Assembly: GCA_011316305.1 (NCBI GenBank)
Contig: SAUG01000016.1
Location: 1 to 64,000 of the forward strand
Reading direction: 5' to 3'
DNA: 64,000 nucleotides
Origin: Rusavskia elegans
Taxonomy: Eukaryota; Ascomycota; Lecanoromycetes; Teloschistales; Teloschistaceae
Shown here one piece after another: positions 24,126 through 37,575 of the stretch (positions within the stretch are counted from its first letter, which is position 1; each line of letters opens with the position of its first letter). The notes below the pieces were generated by a model that saw only the letters and a list, made by a program, of their open reading frames with translations, did not search any database and had not been told where the DNA came from. The translations under genes and the position numbers were made by a program.

Positions 24126-25990
24126 TAATTTATTTCAGTTTTAGTATCCGGTAAATTGGTAGTTCGGTAAATAAATTAAACGTTAGTATTTAGTTATTTG
24201 TTTTGGTTTTGGTACCCGGTAAACCAGTGGTTCGATAAATAAATCAAGCGTTGGTATACTAGTATTGAATATACGGTAGTAGAACTTATATCCTAGTTTA
24301 ATTAACGTAAATAACGGTTCTTTTTATAGAATTTTAATTTAAGTTTATTCAGTAATATAATATATCCTTCTACCGATAACTTAACGTAGAGATTTTTATA
24401 GATAAGTATACTTCGCAGTTATCGTTTCTTTTTTATTTACTAGTAATATAAGCCCTTTACAAGTACTATAATTTACTAAAAGCTTTTACGTACGTATATA
24501 CTCCCGTAATAGCTATAGTTATAAACTAAACCAGACGGTAGTATATCCGTAATAACTATATCTATCCGCGCGGTCGTTAACTACTTTATTATAGCTAGAG
24601 TAACCTATTTCGACTTTAACCTAAATCTCTTCCTTACCGTCTTTAAAACGCGCTATCTAACCTCTCTACCCCCCTTTAATCTAATCGACCGGGTAAAGCT
24701 TCTAGCCGTAGTAGCTAGCGTACTGCCTAGTAACCCTCTTAAAGTTAGGTAGGCTAAAGAGTATTTTAATAGTTTAGCGGAACGTTTAGGTACAGGTTAT
24801 ATAATAAGTACGGCCGATACGACAAGTATAGGTAATTGCTTCGCAGTATAGTAGGTAGATATAGCGGATATATTAGATATTTCTAATTATTTATAACGTC
24901 GAGGAAGGAATATATAGTATTTAAATATAATAGAGGATTCGTAATCGAATAAAGAAGGAAATAGTTAATATAATTAACTGCGCTGTAAATTTTACCTGAT
25001 AAACTGTATACCTTTGGCTGTGAAAATTTCTTTACTATACGTGAAATACAACAATCGTTACCGTATATAACGTTAATGAAACATATATATATATATAAAA
25101 ACTCAATATAACCTCAGATAGGAGCTTTGTAAAGGGGGAAACGTTAGTATATCAATATAAAATATACGGTAGTAGAATTTATATTTTAATTTAAATAATA
25201 TAAATAACGGTTCTATACAATTTTAGTTTAAATTTATTTAGTAATGTAATATATCTTCCTACCGATAGTTTAATATAGAAATTTTTATAGATAAATATAT
25301 CTCGCAGTTATCGGTTTTTTTTCTTTTTTTTTACTAATAATATAAGCCTTTCGTAAATACTAGAATTTACTAAAAGCGTATATATATATATATATATATA
25401 TTCTCGTAATAGCTATAGCTATAATTGAAATCATATAGTAAAATATTTATAATAACTATATTTAATTACGCGGTCGACGACTACTTTATTATAACTAAAG
25501 TTATCTATTTCGATTTTAATCTAATTTTTTTTTACCGCTTTTAAAATACGCTATCCGATTTTTCTATCTTTTTTTAATTTAATTAACTAGGTAAAGTTTC
25601 TAGCTATAGTAGCTTGTATATTATCTAGTAATTTCTTTAAAACTGAATAAACTAAAAGATATTTAAATAATTTAATAGAATTTTTAGATAAAAATTATAT
25701 AATAAATATAGCCGAAGTGATAACTATAAATAATAATTATATAATATAATAGACAGATATAACGAAAATATTAGATATTTATAATTATTTATTACGTCGA
25801 AAAAGATCTGGATATATAGTATTTAAATATAATAGAAGATTCGTAATCGCGAATAAAAAAGGAAATAGTCAAATAGAAATGATTGACTACGTTGTAAATC
25901 TTGCCTGATGAACTTTAGCTATAAAAATTCTTTATACGTAAATATAATAATCGTTGCCGTATATAACGTTAATAATATATATATATATAT
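24126..25990 (+). repeat. Unclassified ~1-kb repeat, copy 6, split by copy 7
   Basis: The parts are 24,126-24,187 and 25,139-25,990. The word AAACGTTAG is present at both edges of the inserted copy 7, giving a target duplication of about 8-9 bases. Confidence 0.7.
24188..25138 (+). repeat. Unclassified ~1-kb repeat, copy 7, second-best preserved frame
   Basis: 24,561-24,896 is one frame of 112 codons with three internal TAG stops, encoding IARVTYFDF, FLTVFKTRY, LIDRVKLLAVVASVL and AKEYFNSLAERLGTGY. It is co-linear with copy 3. The left end is TTTAGTTATTTGTTTTGG and the right end GTAAAGGGGG. Confidence 0.75.
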
Positions 25991-27365
25991 ATTGTAAAGA
26001 AATCCTTATATCTAAAGGTATATTCGTCAGGCAAGATTTATAACGAAGTTAATTACTTTTATTTAACTATTTCTTTTTTTATTCGCGATTATAAATCCTC
26101 TGCTATTCCTTTTTCGACGTTATAAATAATTATAAATTTGTAATATTTCCGCTATATCTATCTACTGTACTATAAAGTAATTATCTATATATATTATTTA
26201 ATTTATATTTATTATATAATCTATATCTAAATATTCTATTAAATAATTAAAATAATTTTTAATCTATTTAGTTTTAAAAAAGTTATTAGATAGTATACTA
26301 GCTACTATAGCTAGAAATTTTACCTAGTCGATTAAATTAAAAAAAGATAAAGAAATTAGATAGCGCGTTTTAAAAATAGTAAAAAAAAGTTTAAATTAAA
26401 ATCGAAATAGATTACTTTAACTATAACGAAATAGTTAAAAACGACGTAGATAGATATAATTATTACGGATATACTACCGTCTGATTTAGTTTACAGTTGT
26501 AGCTATTACGGGATTATAGCTTATATTACTGGTAAAAAAAGAAGAAAAAAAAGAAGCGATAAATATATCAGGATTTTCGAAAAGTGACCCCGGGGAGCCC
26601 TAGGCTAGCTCTAGGCGCCTAGAGCGCCCGGGGCTATTAATATAGCCCGAAGGAACTTCGAGCTTCTAGTAGAGGGTCCTAGGAATCTAGAACGTTCCGG
26701 ATTCTTCTAATAGTTTTTAGAATCTCTAAAGCTGCGTTTATAATATATATATATAATCTAATAAAAGTTTTAATAAATATTAGCTCGATTGCTATAAAGA
26801 CTATATAGTATATACGCTAGTTACAGCGCTAGATCTTATATATATAAAAATTCCCGATTTTATAGATTTTTTTAAATTCTAATCTAGTTAATATTAATTA
26901 TTTATTCTATATATCGTTAGCGAATAGATACCGCTAGCGTAGCTTTATAAAAACTTTTATTTTTAATAGTAGCTAATATTATTAGCCGTTTAGAAGCTCT
27001 AGAAAGTCCGGGGCGTCTTAAACGTTTCTAATAATTCTTCGAGCGCCTAGAGCGCCCGGGAGCCGTTTAAGCCCGCAGGGCCTCTATCAAAATTATAGGA
27101 TCTTCAGAGCCACTTTTCGAAAACTCTGATATACGAGGTATATTTATCTATAAAACTTTCTTTATTAAATTATCGGTAGAAAAATACGTTTTATTATTAA
27201 ATAAATTTAAATTAAAATTCCATCGAACCGTTATTTATATCAATCAAACTAGAATATAAATATTACTATTGTATATTTAATAATAGTATACTAACGCTTG
27301 ATTTATTTACCGAACTATAAATTTATCGGGTATTAAAATTAAAATAAATTATCGAAATATATATA
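25991..27365 (-). repeat. Unclassified ~1-kb repeat, copy 9, split by a TIR element
   Basis: The parts are 25,991-26,565 and 27,130-27,365. The reading strand is minus. The conserved words GCAAGATTTATAACG and GAAGAAGCGATAA-type sequence flank the break. Confidence 0.65.
26566..27129 (-). mobile_element. TA-flanked TIR element, 564 bp, uninterrupted copy
   Basis: TIRs are TCAGGATTTTCGAAAAGTG and, inverted, TCAGAGTTTTCGAAAAGTGG, with TA on both sides. Internally it is the reverse complement of the 23,048-23,979 element without its MITE, so 564 bp is close to the native length. It has GC-rich CCCGG/GCGCC subterminal blocks and no coding frame. Confidence 0.75.
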
Positions 27366-27479
27366 TATATATATTTAAAAAATTCAATTTAATTTTAGAT
27401 AAAAATCTTTTAAAAAAATCGATTTATAATATTTAGAGTTTTAGTTATAGATATTATAATACTGTTAATTATTTAATCA

Positions 27480-27715
27480 ATATATATTCGTTTGAATATT
27501 CGGTAAACTAATAATTCGATTATGAAAATAAACGTTAGTATAATAGTATCGAATATACGATAATAAAATTTTTATTCTAATTTAAATAATATAAATAACA
27601 ATTATTTAATATTTCATTTTAAATTTATTTAATAATATAATGTATTTTTCTCTCGATAATTTTACGTAAAAGTATATATAGATTAATATATTTTATATTT
27701 ATCGCTTTTGTAAAC
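27480..27715 (+). repeat. Unclassified ~1-kb repeat, 3'-truncated copy 10
   Basis: It holds the GGTAAACTAATAATTCG end through the TTATCGCTTTT word and then breaks off into non-homologous sequence. Confidence 0.55.
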
Positions 27716-28459
27716 GTCAAACGCGTTATATAGACTCTGGAAATATGATTGGGACGTTTTCGAATCTCGATCCTTCCTCGCTTTCTCTCTTCCCTTATTA
27801 CTAGATCATACCCCAGCCTTTCTAGAATATAAGTTTGTTCTATAATATATTTTTCGTCTGGTCTATAATTGTATACTGTTCTAGAAACATCCCGTTTTAA
27901 TAGTTTTTTCTTTTTTTTCTTCTATTATTTTAGAAGTCGCCATCGATTTTATAATATTAAATTGATTTCAATTCGAAATAATATAGCAGATTGTCAAAAT
28001 TATTATTATATAGATAGACTTCGAACTTTTTATAAAATTTTAATTTATTTCCGATATTGTTAAATATTTTATTTATATTAAAAAATTAATATTTATAAAA
28101 ATAAATATATAATATTTTTATTATATAATATAATCGTTTTTTTATTAAATTATATATTTTACAGTTACGCTAGAATAAATAATAGTAAAGGTTAAATCGA
28201 TATTAGTATATATATTAATTTAACTCTAGGCTAATATATATTTTATAAAAGGAAATATAAATCGTATTACTATATATAAACGTTTCTAGAAATTAAAAGA
28301 AATCGATATATAGAAAACTATAAATTTAAATATAAAATCTTTTTTATAATATATACTAGAGACGAGAAAATAGATTTAAAAAATAGTAAAAAGCTTTATA
28401 ATAATGTATTAAAATAATATAAATGATATTAATTACTAATTTATATATAGTATTATACT
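27716..28459. other. Spacer with a little-mutated pocket at 27,716-27,900
   Basis: 27,716-27,900 has ordinary CA/TG content (for example CTGGAAATATGATTGGGAC), unlike its surroundings. The rest is AT-rich. Small open frames here look accidental. No gene recognised. Confidence 0.4.
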
Positions 28460-28640
28460 AAACCCGTCGCTATTTAGAACCGATATAATCTACTCGCTTG
28501 TATCTCGCTTCGTAGATTAGTATCGGGCCTAAATAGCTTTCGGATTCGTTTTAAAAATTCGATTTTCGAAGTTATTTTTAGTATTAGAATAATAGTTTCT
28601 ATTAATAGTAAAAGTAATTTAATTTCAAAACTATTTAATT
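28460..28640 (-). repeat. Inverted copy of the repeat at 47,530-47,680
   Basis: Its reverse complement matches 47,530-47,680, sharing CCGAAAGCTAT, GCGAAGCGAG and ATAGCGACGGG with small differences. Origin unknown. Confidence 0.55.
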
Positions 28641-28780
28641 AGCTGGATCGAATTAATTATTAAAATTTCTACGTTATTTTTCTTTTATATATCTAATTTT
28701 TTAACGTCTATTCTTTCGATTTTAATTAAATTTATATCGTTTAAAAGCTCCAAATAAACTCTATATTTAATAGAAATCTT

Positions 28781-29483
28781 GGCCTATAACGTCAGATATA
28801 TATTACGTATATACAGTAGAAAGTTAAAGGTATTGGATTTAGATAAACCTTGGCGCCGGCCCAGTAGGGCTGGTAGGGCTGTTACGAATATTACCAACAA
28901 CCCTTGTTTGTATATGGAATTTCTCAACGCCTATTAGTCAGAATTTGATCATTTTTATATCATTTGAAAGCCCTGAGTAAGCCTTTTGATTTACGTATTT
29001 TTTGGCCTATAACGTCAGCTGCGCATTGCGTGCATGCAGTAGGAAGTTGCAGGTACTGGATTTGGATAAGCTTTGGCGCCGGCCCAGTAGGGCTGGTAGA
29101 ACTATTACGAATATCACTAACAACCCTTATTTATATATAGAATTCCTTAACGCCTATTGGTCAGATTTATATACAAAATAGATTGTTTTATAGCGCTGAA
29201 TAAGTGCTTTAAAAAGAATTAAAAAGTAGCCAATTATAATTATTGGCGTAAAAGTTATTTTATATAGAAGAATCCACTACCAAAAATCGAATTTCAATAT
29301 TCGGTCACGTTACTGCAGTTTTTAGATAGCTACCCGTATCGCTTCTAACCCCTGCAACAGCCCTTTACGCTAGACCGAATCGGGCGGGACTAGTCCGGAT
29401 CGAGAACGATAAGCTTTTTTTAAATATAGATTTTTTTTCTAAGAAATCGGAAGTGCTAAGACTTTTCTCGTTCGAATTTCAAC
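28781..29483 (-). repeat. Solo LTR-like sequence of the Copia family with an internal 223-bp tandem duplication
   Basis: The right part matches the LTR-like end at 7,316-7,663. GGCCTATAACGTCAG and CTTTGGCGCCGGCCCAGTAG-like blocks occur twice, at 28,781 and 29,004, an offset of 223. It is less RIP-mutated than its neighbours. Confidence 0.6.
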
Positions 29484-29972
29484 ATTATATTTAATAAAAC
29501 TAAATTTCGTAATAAAATTCGCTAAAAACAAGCGAAAGAAATAATATTTATTATTTAAATAAAATAGGAACGGAATAAAGTAATATATATTAAAAAAATA
29601 TATTAAATATAAATAGAATTAATCAATTTATAATTGTTTATTTCTAATATTTCTTTAAATTTACTATAATCATTAAAGATATAACCGAGATAATTTTAAC
29701 TAAATATATATTTCTAATTTTTAATTTTTTCTAATAATAAATAATCTATTATAACGGTTTTAAAAAATATAAAACCGCTTGAATATTATAATTTTCATAG
29801 AAATAATCGAAGTTAAAAAAAATATTTAGTTATAGTAGTAATACGGCTAATATAGCTATCGAGTTTCCGTATAAAAAAAAGACAAAAATAATAATAAAAA
29901 CTAGATAGTAGAAAAGTATTCAATTAAATAAAATAATACTAAATTTAAAAATAATAAAAATTTAATTAAAAA
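29484..29972. other. AT-rich RIP-degraded DNA, no feature recognised
   Basis: Stops occur in all frames and no repeat family is recognised. Confidence 0.4.
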
Positions 29973-30065
29973 TAGACTGGCCGTCGGGTCGGGTTATTAT
30001 AGAGTTCGACCCGATTTAGGTCCGGATCGAATCCGAGTTCCCGGATTCGACCCGTTAAAACTACT
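29973..30065. mobile_element. hAT-type MITE, truncated
   Basis: It begins TAGACTGGCCGTCGGGTCGGG and keeps the GC-rich subterminal region only; the other end is missing. Confidence 0.6.
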
Positions 30066-31186
30066 AAAACCACCTTTTCTATATAGAAAACCCCCGCTTT
30101 TACTATATATTTACGTTATAACTTTAGATACTATTTAGATAAACGTCGATTTCTTACTACTAAGTAGTAAATAATAATTAAATTAATATTTATATATCTA
30201 TATTACCCTTCTATATTATTTTATTATTTTAATATAAATTCTATTACCAATTCTAAATCTTTAAAACTAATATAAAATATCTAATTCTTTTATATCTAGC
30301 GAAGTTCTTTTCGACAGATCTTTTCTAGATAAAATCTATTCTAGCTAGTCTATAGATCAGACGGTAAATCGATCTACGAACGTTATACTATTATAATTTA
30401 ATCGATTATATAAAAAATAAAAATAGATAATTAAAGATATAGCTAATAAAATTCGAACCGACTATCTAGTACTAGTTATTCGGGACGATAATAGATATAT
30501 TTAATAGAATCTAGATTACTATAAAGAGTTCGACTATTAGTAATCTAGTGTTTCTATAGCTATCGATATTAAAGATAAATTCTATAGAAAACTGGTTAAT
30601 CTTCTCTAGTTAAAAAAAGCTATAGAATTTATATAGTCGAAATAATAGTAAAAGTTCTATTAGATAGCTTTAATAATAGATAGTCTATCGAAGATTATAT
30701 ATAAAAACTATTCTAAAATTTTCGACTATTCTATAGCTTCTAGTTTTTCCAATATATCTACTATAAAGAAATACTTTAATACTATTATTTACTAAAAAAC
30801 CAAGCGACGTAACTTGTAGTTTTTATTAAATTAATATTTATACGCGTAAATAGCTAATAGTAATATAAAAAGATAATATAAAGTTTATTTTAATTATAAA
30901 AGAAAAGCTATATTAAATTCGAATCTACTTTCGACTAAACTGAATAGAATAAATATCTATATTAAACTTTTTTAAATTTAAATCTACCAGTTCGGACTAT
31001 CGAAAATAAGAGATTTAGACTACTACTATCAATATTTAATCTAGATATAAAATTTATCGGCTGTATATAATTTATATAGATAGTTTTAGACGGTTATAAT
31101 ACTATCCGCGAGTAAATTAAATCTAATTTAAAAACTTTAGGACGTATTTTCTTTATATTAAATATTTGTTTTAATTTTGGATTGGA
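30066..31186 (+). pseudogene. RIP-broken reading frame of unknown origin
   Basis: A plus-strand frame from about 30,270 to 31,140 is broken mainly by TAG/TAA stops. It contains readable pieces such as SVSIAIDIKDKFYRKL. No family recognised; it may be part of an older repeat into which the Gypsy element inserted. Confidence 0.35.
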
Positions 31187-34100
31187 TCCTGTATTAAATT
31201 CAGCGTTTAGTAATAAAATCCTTGGAATATACTGAATATTTAGGAGCTGTTTAGTAATTAGCGTTACTTAGTAGTATTGATTACTAATTACTACTAAATA
31301 AAATATTTAGGAATTTAGTTATATTTAGTATATTGATTATACTATTTATATTTATTATAGAAGTTTTCATTATCTATATAGATTCTAAATTCGACGCCTT
31401 TATAACTCGTATTTAATTTATTAATTATCGCTATATACTGCTCTAGTAATTAAACTAATTTATTTTTAAATCAATTTAAGTAATTATCTATTATACCTCC
31501 GTTTATAGATATACTAATAAATCTAAATAATTATTAGAAATACTAAATCCTTCCGAGAGTTCTATAATATTTTAAATATCTTTAGAATATCTGTCGCAGG
31601 TTAATATTAAATTCCTACTTTAAATAACTCTAGCTATATAGTAAAATAGTCCGAATCTAAAGAAAAGGAAAACTAGATAAAAGATAATAGTAAAGATAAA
31701 AGTATTCTTTCTACTAACTAATACTTTTATAGTATTAGAGTTAATAAACTCGATAAATACTATAGAAACTATAATAAACTAGAAGATTGGCTTACGTAAC
31801 TAGATATATATTTCGTATTCTATCCTATACCCGAAAAGAAAAAGACCTTCTTTATTATATTCTATCTTTAAAGACGAGCCTAATACTAGATAAAATCTCT
31901 CCTTCGTTAATATATAGACGACGATAAAGATAATAAATATATTTTCGTATAATTTATAAAATTTAAAAAAGCTATTTATAAGATCTTTAGAATCTTAATT
32001 AAAATCTAAACTACTAAATACTTTATTTAATACTTCTAGTAGAAAAACGTAGTATCTAACTACGCTATACGATTTAAAAAATAGATACTACTAATAGAAC
32101 AGAACGAAACCCTATATATAATATTTAGATAATGATTAAAAAGTAAATAAAAGACGAATTTATATATAATAGTCGAGTATATAATATATTAGATAATCTA
32201 ATTAAAATATCTATCGACTTCGATAATAAATTATATAAACGAGATATAGAAAAACGCTACGACGGTAGACTATAAGATAATACGGGACGTTATTTAAAAC
32301 GGCTCTATAGAAAATAGTATCTAAATAAAAAATAGTCCGGAGATAATTACTATAAACTAATACTAATAGAATTAGATTTTATATAATAGCGACGTAAAAG
32401 GAAGAACTCTAGAGGTAGTAAAAGGAATAAAAATTCTAAAACGTACTATAATTATAGTAAATCAAGCTATTTCGCGAAAGAGTATCGATTAAATAAAATA
32501 TAACGACGATAGTTTAATACTACGCTAAAAAGAGAATCTAAAGACTAGTAAAAAATAGTTTTAGAAGTCGACGATAGTAGCTCTAAACTCTAAAAAACTA
32601 GCTCGGATAAAGAATTTATATTTATCGAAAATAATAAAATACTATAGAAAGTTACGATAAATAACGTTTTACTATAAATATTAACGGAATTAACTAGGAG
32701 GAAAATCGCCTCTAGATAGGTAATTATAATAGAGGACATTTAATTAATAAAATTAAAAACCCCTTATCCTGGAGTAATATACGATCTAGAATTAATAAAA
32801 AAAGGATTTATAGTAATTTATAAAGGGATTAAAACCGTTTATAAAATATATATTAACGACGATTACCTATAGAATAATTAGTAAAACTAGAAAGTAAACG
32901 ATATCGTCGATATATTAGAGAAAAAACTAGGAAGTAATATCTCTAAAAATAAAGTTATTTCTAAATCGATATTATAATAAAAGAATATTGTAATAGAAAA
33001 ATAATATATACTATTTAATCAATTATATCTACTATAATAATAATTGTAGAATCTATAAATTAAAAAAAAAGCCGGATAGTATCTATTTAAACTATACCGA
33101 CGCGTTCCTATAATATCTATTAAAGTCGGAAGTTATAATACTTATAACTATTCCGGATATATTATATACAGTAGATATAAATACTAAATAGAATAGTAAA
33201 AAAAAGTAGAACTTTTAATTAGAAACTCTATAGATATATTTTACAAGCGGATTATAAAAATAAAAAATATTTAAATATAAATAATAATTCGAAAAAAGAT
33301 AAAATCTCGTAGTAATAAATATACTACGAGTATATAATTTTATAGTCTGGAAAAAATAACTTGATTTAGCTAGCTTTATATATATACTCGAGATTAAAAT
33401 AATTATCGAAACTAATAATAGACTATAGAAGGTTATAGTATTTAATAATTTAAATATAACCGGAAATTTTATATTAGAGAATTTAACTAAAAAAAAGGAT
33501 TCCTTCGAGCTAGGAAAAAGGATCTAAATAATTTAATAGTTATTAATAGAAATAAAATACCGAATAGAAATAGAAAAGTTACAGAAGAAATAATACCGCT
33601 TTAAATAATAATTAACTAGTACTAAAAGGAACTTTAATTCGATATTATTCGAATAGCTAGCTATAAAATCGTATTTAGAATTCTTTAATTAAAGGATTAT
33701 AATCTAGTAATAGACTGAAAGAAAAAAGTATCTAGCTTTAAACGATACTTCTATATAGAGAGTATCTAGCCTATACTAAAGTAGCGATCTCGAATAGATA
33801 AAAAGTAGAATGTAAAGCGCGAATTTATAGCTTTAAATAAAGATAACTAAAAACTATTTAGGTCCGGTTTATTAGATTCCGGCAGAGGTAAACTAGATAA
33901 ATAAAATAGAGATAGAAAAGAAAATTATAAATCTTTCGAAAACCCTATACTATCTAATAAAAAGTTAAAGGAAAATCTATTAGAAAAAGTCTCGGGTAAA
34001 TATAAAAATTAGATATACTTATTTCGAAAAAAGATAACTATAAAAATACTATCTAAATATTAATTATAGAACTATAAAATTAGATATAAATTAGATAAAT

Positions 34101-37100
34101 AGTCTACGTTTAGACCTATTTATCTATTATCTACAATAGAGGTCGAAATACTCCGTAAATATCCAAATAAAAATATAAAAAAGGAATTTATTAGAAAATT
34201 CTCATCGCCGGCAGGATATCCAATCCTTTTTATATTTAAAAAAGACGGAATATTCCGCCTATATATCGATTATCGGAAGCTAAACGATATTATAATTAAA
34301 AACCGATATCTACTACAAAAAATTAGTAAATTTTAAAATATACTTTCTAGAATATAATATTTCTATTAGAATATAATTAATAATATATTTAGAAAATAAC
34401 TAAATATATTTATTATCGCCTATTTTAATAATAAACGATACGTTAATAAAGTTTTTAACTATCTAGAAAGGAAAGACCTACACTTTAAACCAGAAAAGTA
34501 TAAATTCTATAAAAAAGAAATTAACTTTCTAGAATTTATTATAGGATATAATAGACTATATATCGATTCTAGTAAATTAAAAGCTATTATAGAAAAGAAA
34601 ATATAAATAAATATTAAAAAAATCTAAAACTTCTTCGGATTTATAAACTATAACCGAAAGTTTATAAAAAACTATTCTAAAAGAGCTCTCGCTCTAATAA
34701 CTTTAATAAAAAATATTATCGAATAGTATTAGGGAAAGAAAAAATAATAAATATTCGAAGATTTTAAAAGAAAATATATTAAAAATCCAGTATTTAAAAT
34801 ATTCGATCTAAAAAAACTATTATAAATAGAAATAAATTCGCTAAATCTAGCTATAGATATAAACCTTCTATAATAATATAATACTAAATAATACCCGGTA
34901 GTATATATATTAAAAAAATTATCGCTAGCGAAATTAAATTATAATATCTATAATAAAGAACTACTAGCTATAATAGCTATACTAGAATAATAGAAAATAT
35001 ATATTAAAAAATTACTAGAATTATTAATTTTTTTAGATTATAAAAACCTTTCATACTTTATAATAATAAAGTAATTTAATAGAAAATTAATACGATAGTC
35101 TAAATTTCTCGGCTAATATAAATTTAAAATATATTATATTTTAGATAAAGAAAATAGAAAAATAGATATTTTAAGTCGAAAAAGTAATTATATAAAAACG
35201 AAAGAGGTTTTTAATAATAGTATCCTTAAAATTAATAAAAATAGATTACTATTAGTAAATTAATATAAACTAGATATAATACTATATTTATTTAGGGATA
35301 ACTAAAAATAGTTTTCTTTTAAAAAAAGAAAAACTATAAATACTAGACGATAAAATCGACGAATATATTGAAGAATACTATAATAGAATACTATAAAAGT
35401 ATCTAGAGATATAAAAGATAATATAGCTTTTATAATAGTATTAACAGTTTCCTAATATAAAATAATATATCGAAATATATATTAGAAAGTATTTTACATA
35501 TTAGTAAAATAAATATAGTATATATATTTATTATAAAAAGATTTAGATTTAGGAACTACCGGATTTATTATAGAAGAAAGTTATATTAGACTTCATTATT
35601 AAGCTCCTAAAATTAAAAGACCCGATAATAAAAATAGAATATAATTTAATATTTAATATAGTAGATAGACTTACGAAATATATCTATATAATTCTATTAT
35701 AAAATTATTTTATAGTAGAATAACTTAGATTTTTAACCTAGATCGATTATTTCGATACTATAAACTACTAGAAGTATTAATAAATAATAGAAATAAACTC
35801 TTTACTTTTATTTCTCTATTTAGTATTAAGTTAAAGATATTAATAACTTTCTATCTAATAATAGATAGATAGATAGATTATATTAATTAGATTTTAGAAT
35901 AGTATCTAAAATATTATATTAACGACGTTTAGAATAACTAGGTTTTACTTTTACAAATAATATAATTAGTATTTAATATAAGAAAATTAAATATAATAAA
36001 GGAAATACTATTCTACGCCGATAATAGAAGAAATCCGAATCTATTTAGATAACCGCTACTATATCTATTAGCGGAGTTAGTAATCTAAAAAATCGATATT
36101 TAGAAAAAAATCTATAGAAATATTCTAAAAATATAGAAATACTTAGATTATTATTAAAATAAAAAACGAAAAATAGTATTTTAGCTAAAAAAAAAAGATA
36201 AAGTATACCTTTTTATAAAGAATTTAAAAATAGAAACTTTAAATAAGAAATTTAACTATATTAAAATCGGACTATTTTTAATTAAAGGAATTAAAAAACC
36301 TTAGAATTTCGAACTCGATTTATTTATAGATAGTAAAGTATACCCGGTATTCTATATATTTCTTTTAGAACTAACCGATCCCGGAATACTATTATAATAA
36401 ATATTTAACTTCGAGATATAGAAGAAAGATACCTTTATAGTCAAAAAGATCCTATAATAGGAAGGTTAGAACTATCTAATTAAATAGAAAGATTACTCTA
36501 CTTTAAAAAATATTTAGAAATCTAAAGAATATTTAGTAAACTACTAGAAGATTCTATAGCAGTTCTACTAATAATAGATACCGAAATATCTTTAAAAGAA
36601 TCCGGTAGATTATCTAAAGTATTCTAGACTTATATAAGTAAATTAAATAAAAAACTATCGGAAAAATCTAGAATTTAAAAACTTCGTTTTCTTCGATACT
36701 AGATATTTCTATTATAATAGTTCTTTTAGTACGTTTATTTAATAATTCTATCTTTTAACAAAACTATATCTCTTTTATAAAAGCGATATATATTTCTATT
36801 CGAGCTTATTTTTTAAATTTTATAAACTTTTCGGATACTTTTATATAATTTTAATTTTTTACTTTTTAAATAATTCTATTCGGATTAGATTATTTAAAAA
36901 TTATACTTTTATTTATAGTTTAGATCTTTAATAAATCTCTAGAATAGATATAGACTTTATATACCCTTTTATATTTTATATAGATAGAGTAGGCTTTTAT
37001 TATAATATTACTAAAAAGTTTAATAAAATCGGTAAATATATAACGACGGACAGTATTAGATTCGAGACGACGTTAGAATATAGTATAAAAAAAAGAAAAG

Positions 37101-37575
37101 GAAAAACTTAAAATAGCGGGGAATAAATAAACTTCGGGACGAAACTAAAAAAAAAAGAAAATAGTATTATAACTCTAGATTAAACTTTATACTAAGCCTA
37201 ATATTTAGTAATAAAATCCTTAGTATATACTAAATATTCAAGGGCTATTTAATGATTAGCGTTATTTAGTAATATTAATTACTAATTATTTTTAAGTAAA
37301 ATATTTAGTTATTTAATTATATTTAGTATACTAATTATACTAATTATATTAATTATAAAAGATTTTATTATCTATATAGATCCTGAATTTAACCTCTTTA
37401 TAGCTCGTTTTTAATTTATTAGTTATCGCTATATACTGTTCTAGTAATTAAACTAATTTATTTTTAAATTAAATTAAATAATTACCCGTTATACCTCTGT
37501 TTATAGATATACTAATAAATCCAACTAATCATTGGAAATATCAGAACCTTTCGGTAGCTCTATAATAATATTTGG
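31187..37575 (+). mobile_element. Ty3/Gypsy retrotransposon with chromodomain (chromovirus type), RIP-destroyed
   Basis: Two similar LTRs of about 390 bases (about 31,187-31,575 and 37,185-37,575) bound a plus-strand interior. A gag zinc knuckle with Cys codons turned to Tyr lies at about 32,442-32,495. Reverse transcriptase follows at about 34,195-34,330, with SSPAGYPILFIFKKDG and IDYRKLNDIIIKNRYL readable without a stop. RNase H is at about 34,800-35,180. A C-terminal chromodomain lies at about 36,440-36,570 (IL...G.NYLIK.KDYS). Stops elsewhere are TAG/TAA. Total length is about 6.4 kb. Clear sequence difference between the LTRs shows post-insertion mutation. Confidence 0.85.

Noticed and set aside
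27869..28063. 64-codon open frame with Phe run
   Set aside because: T-rich, low-complexity, at the edge of a little-mutated pocket; no start context or domain.
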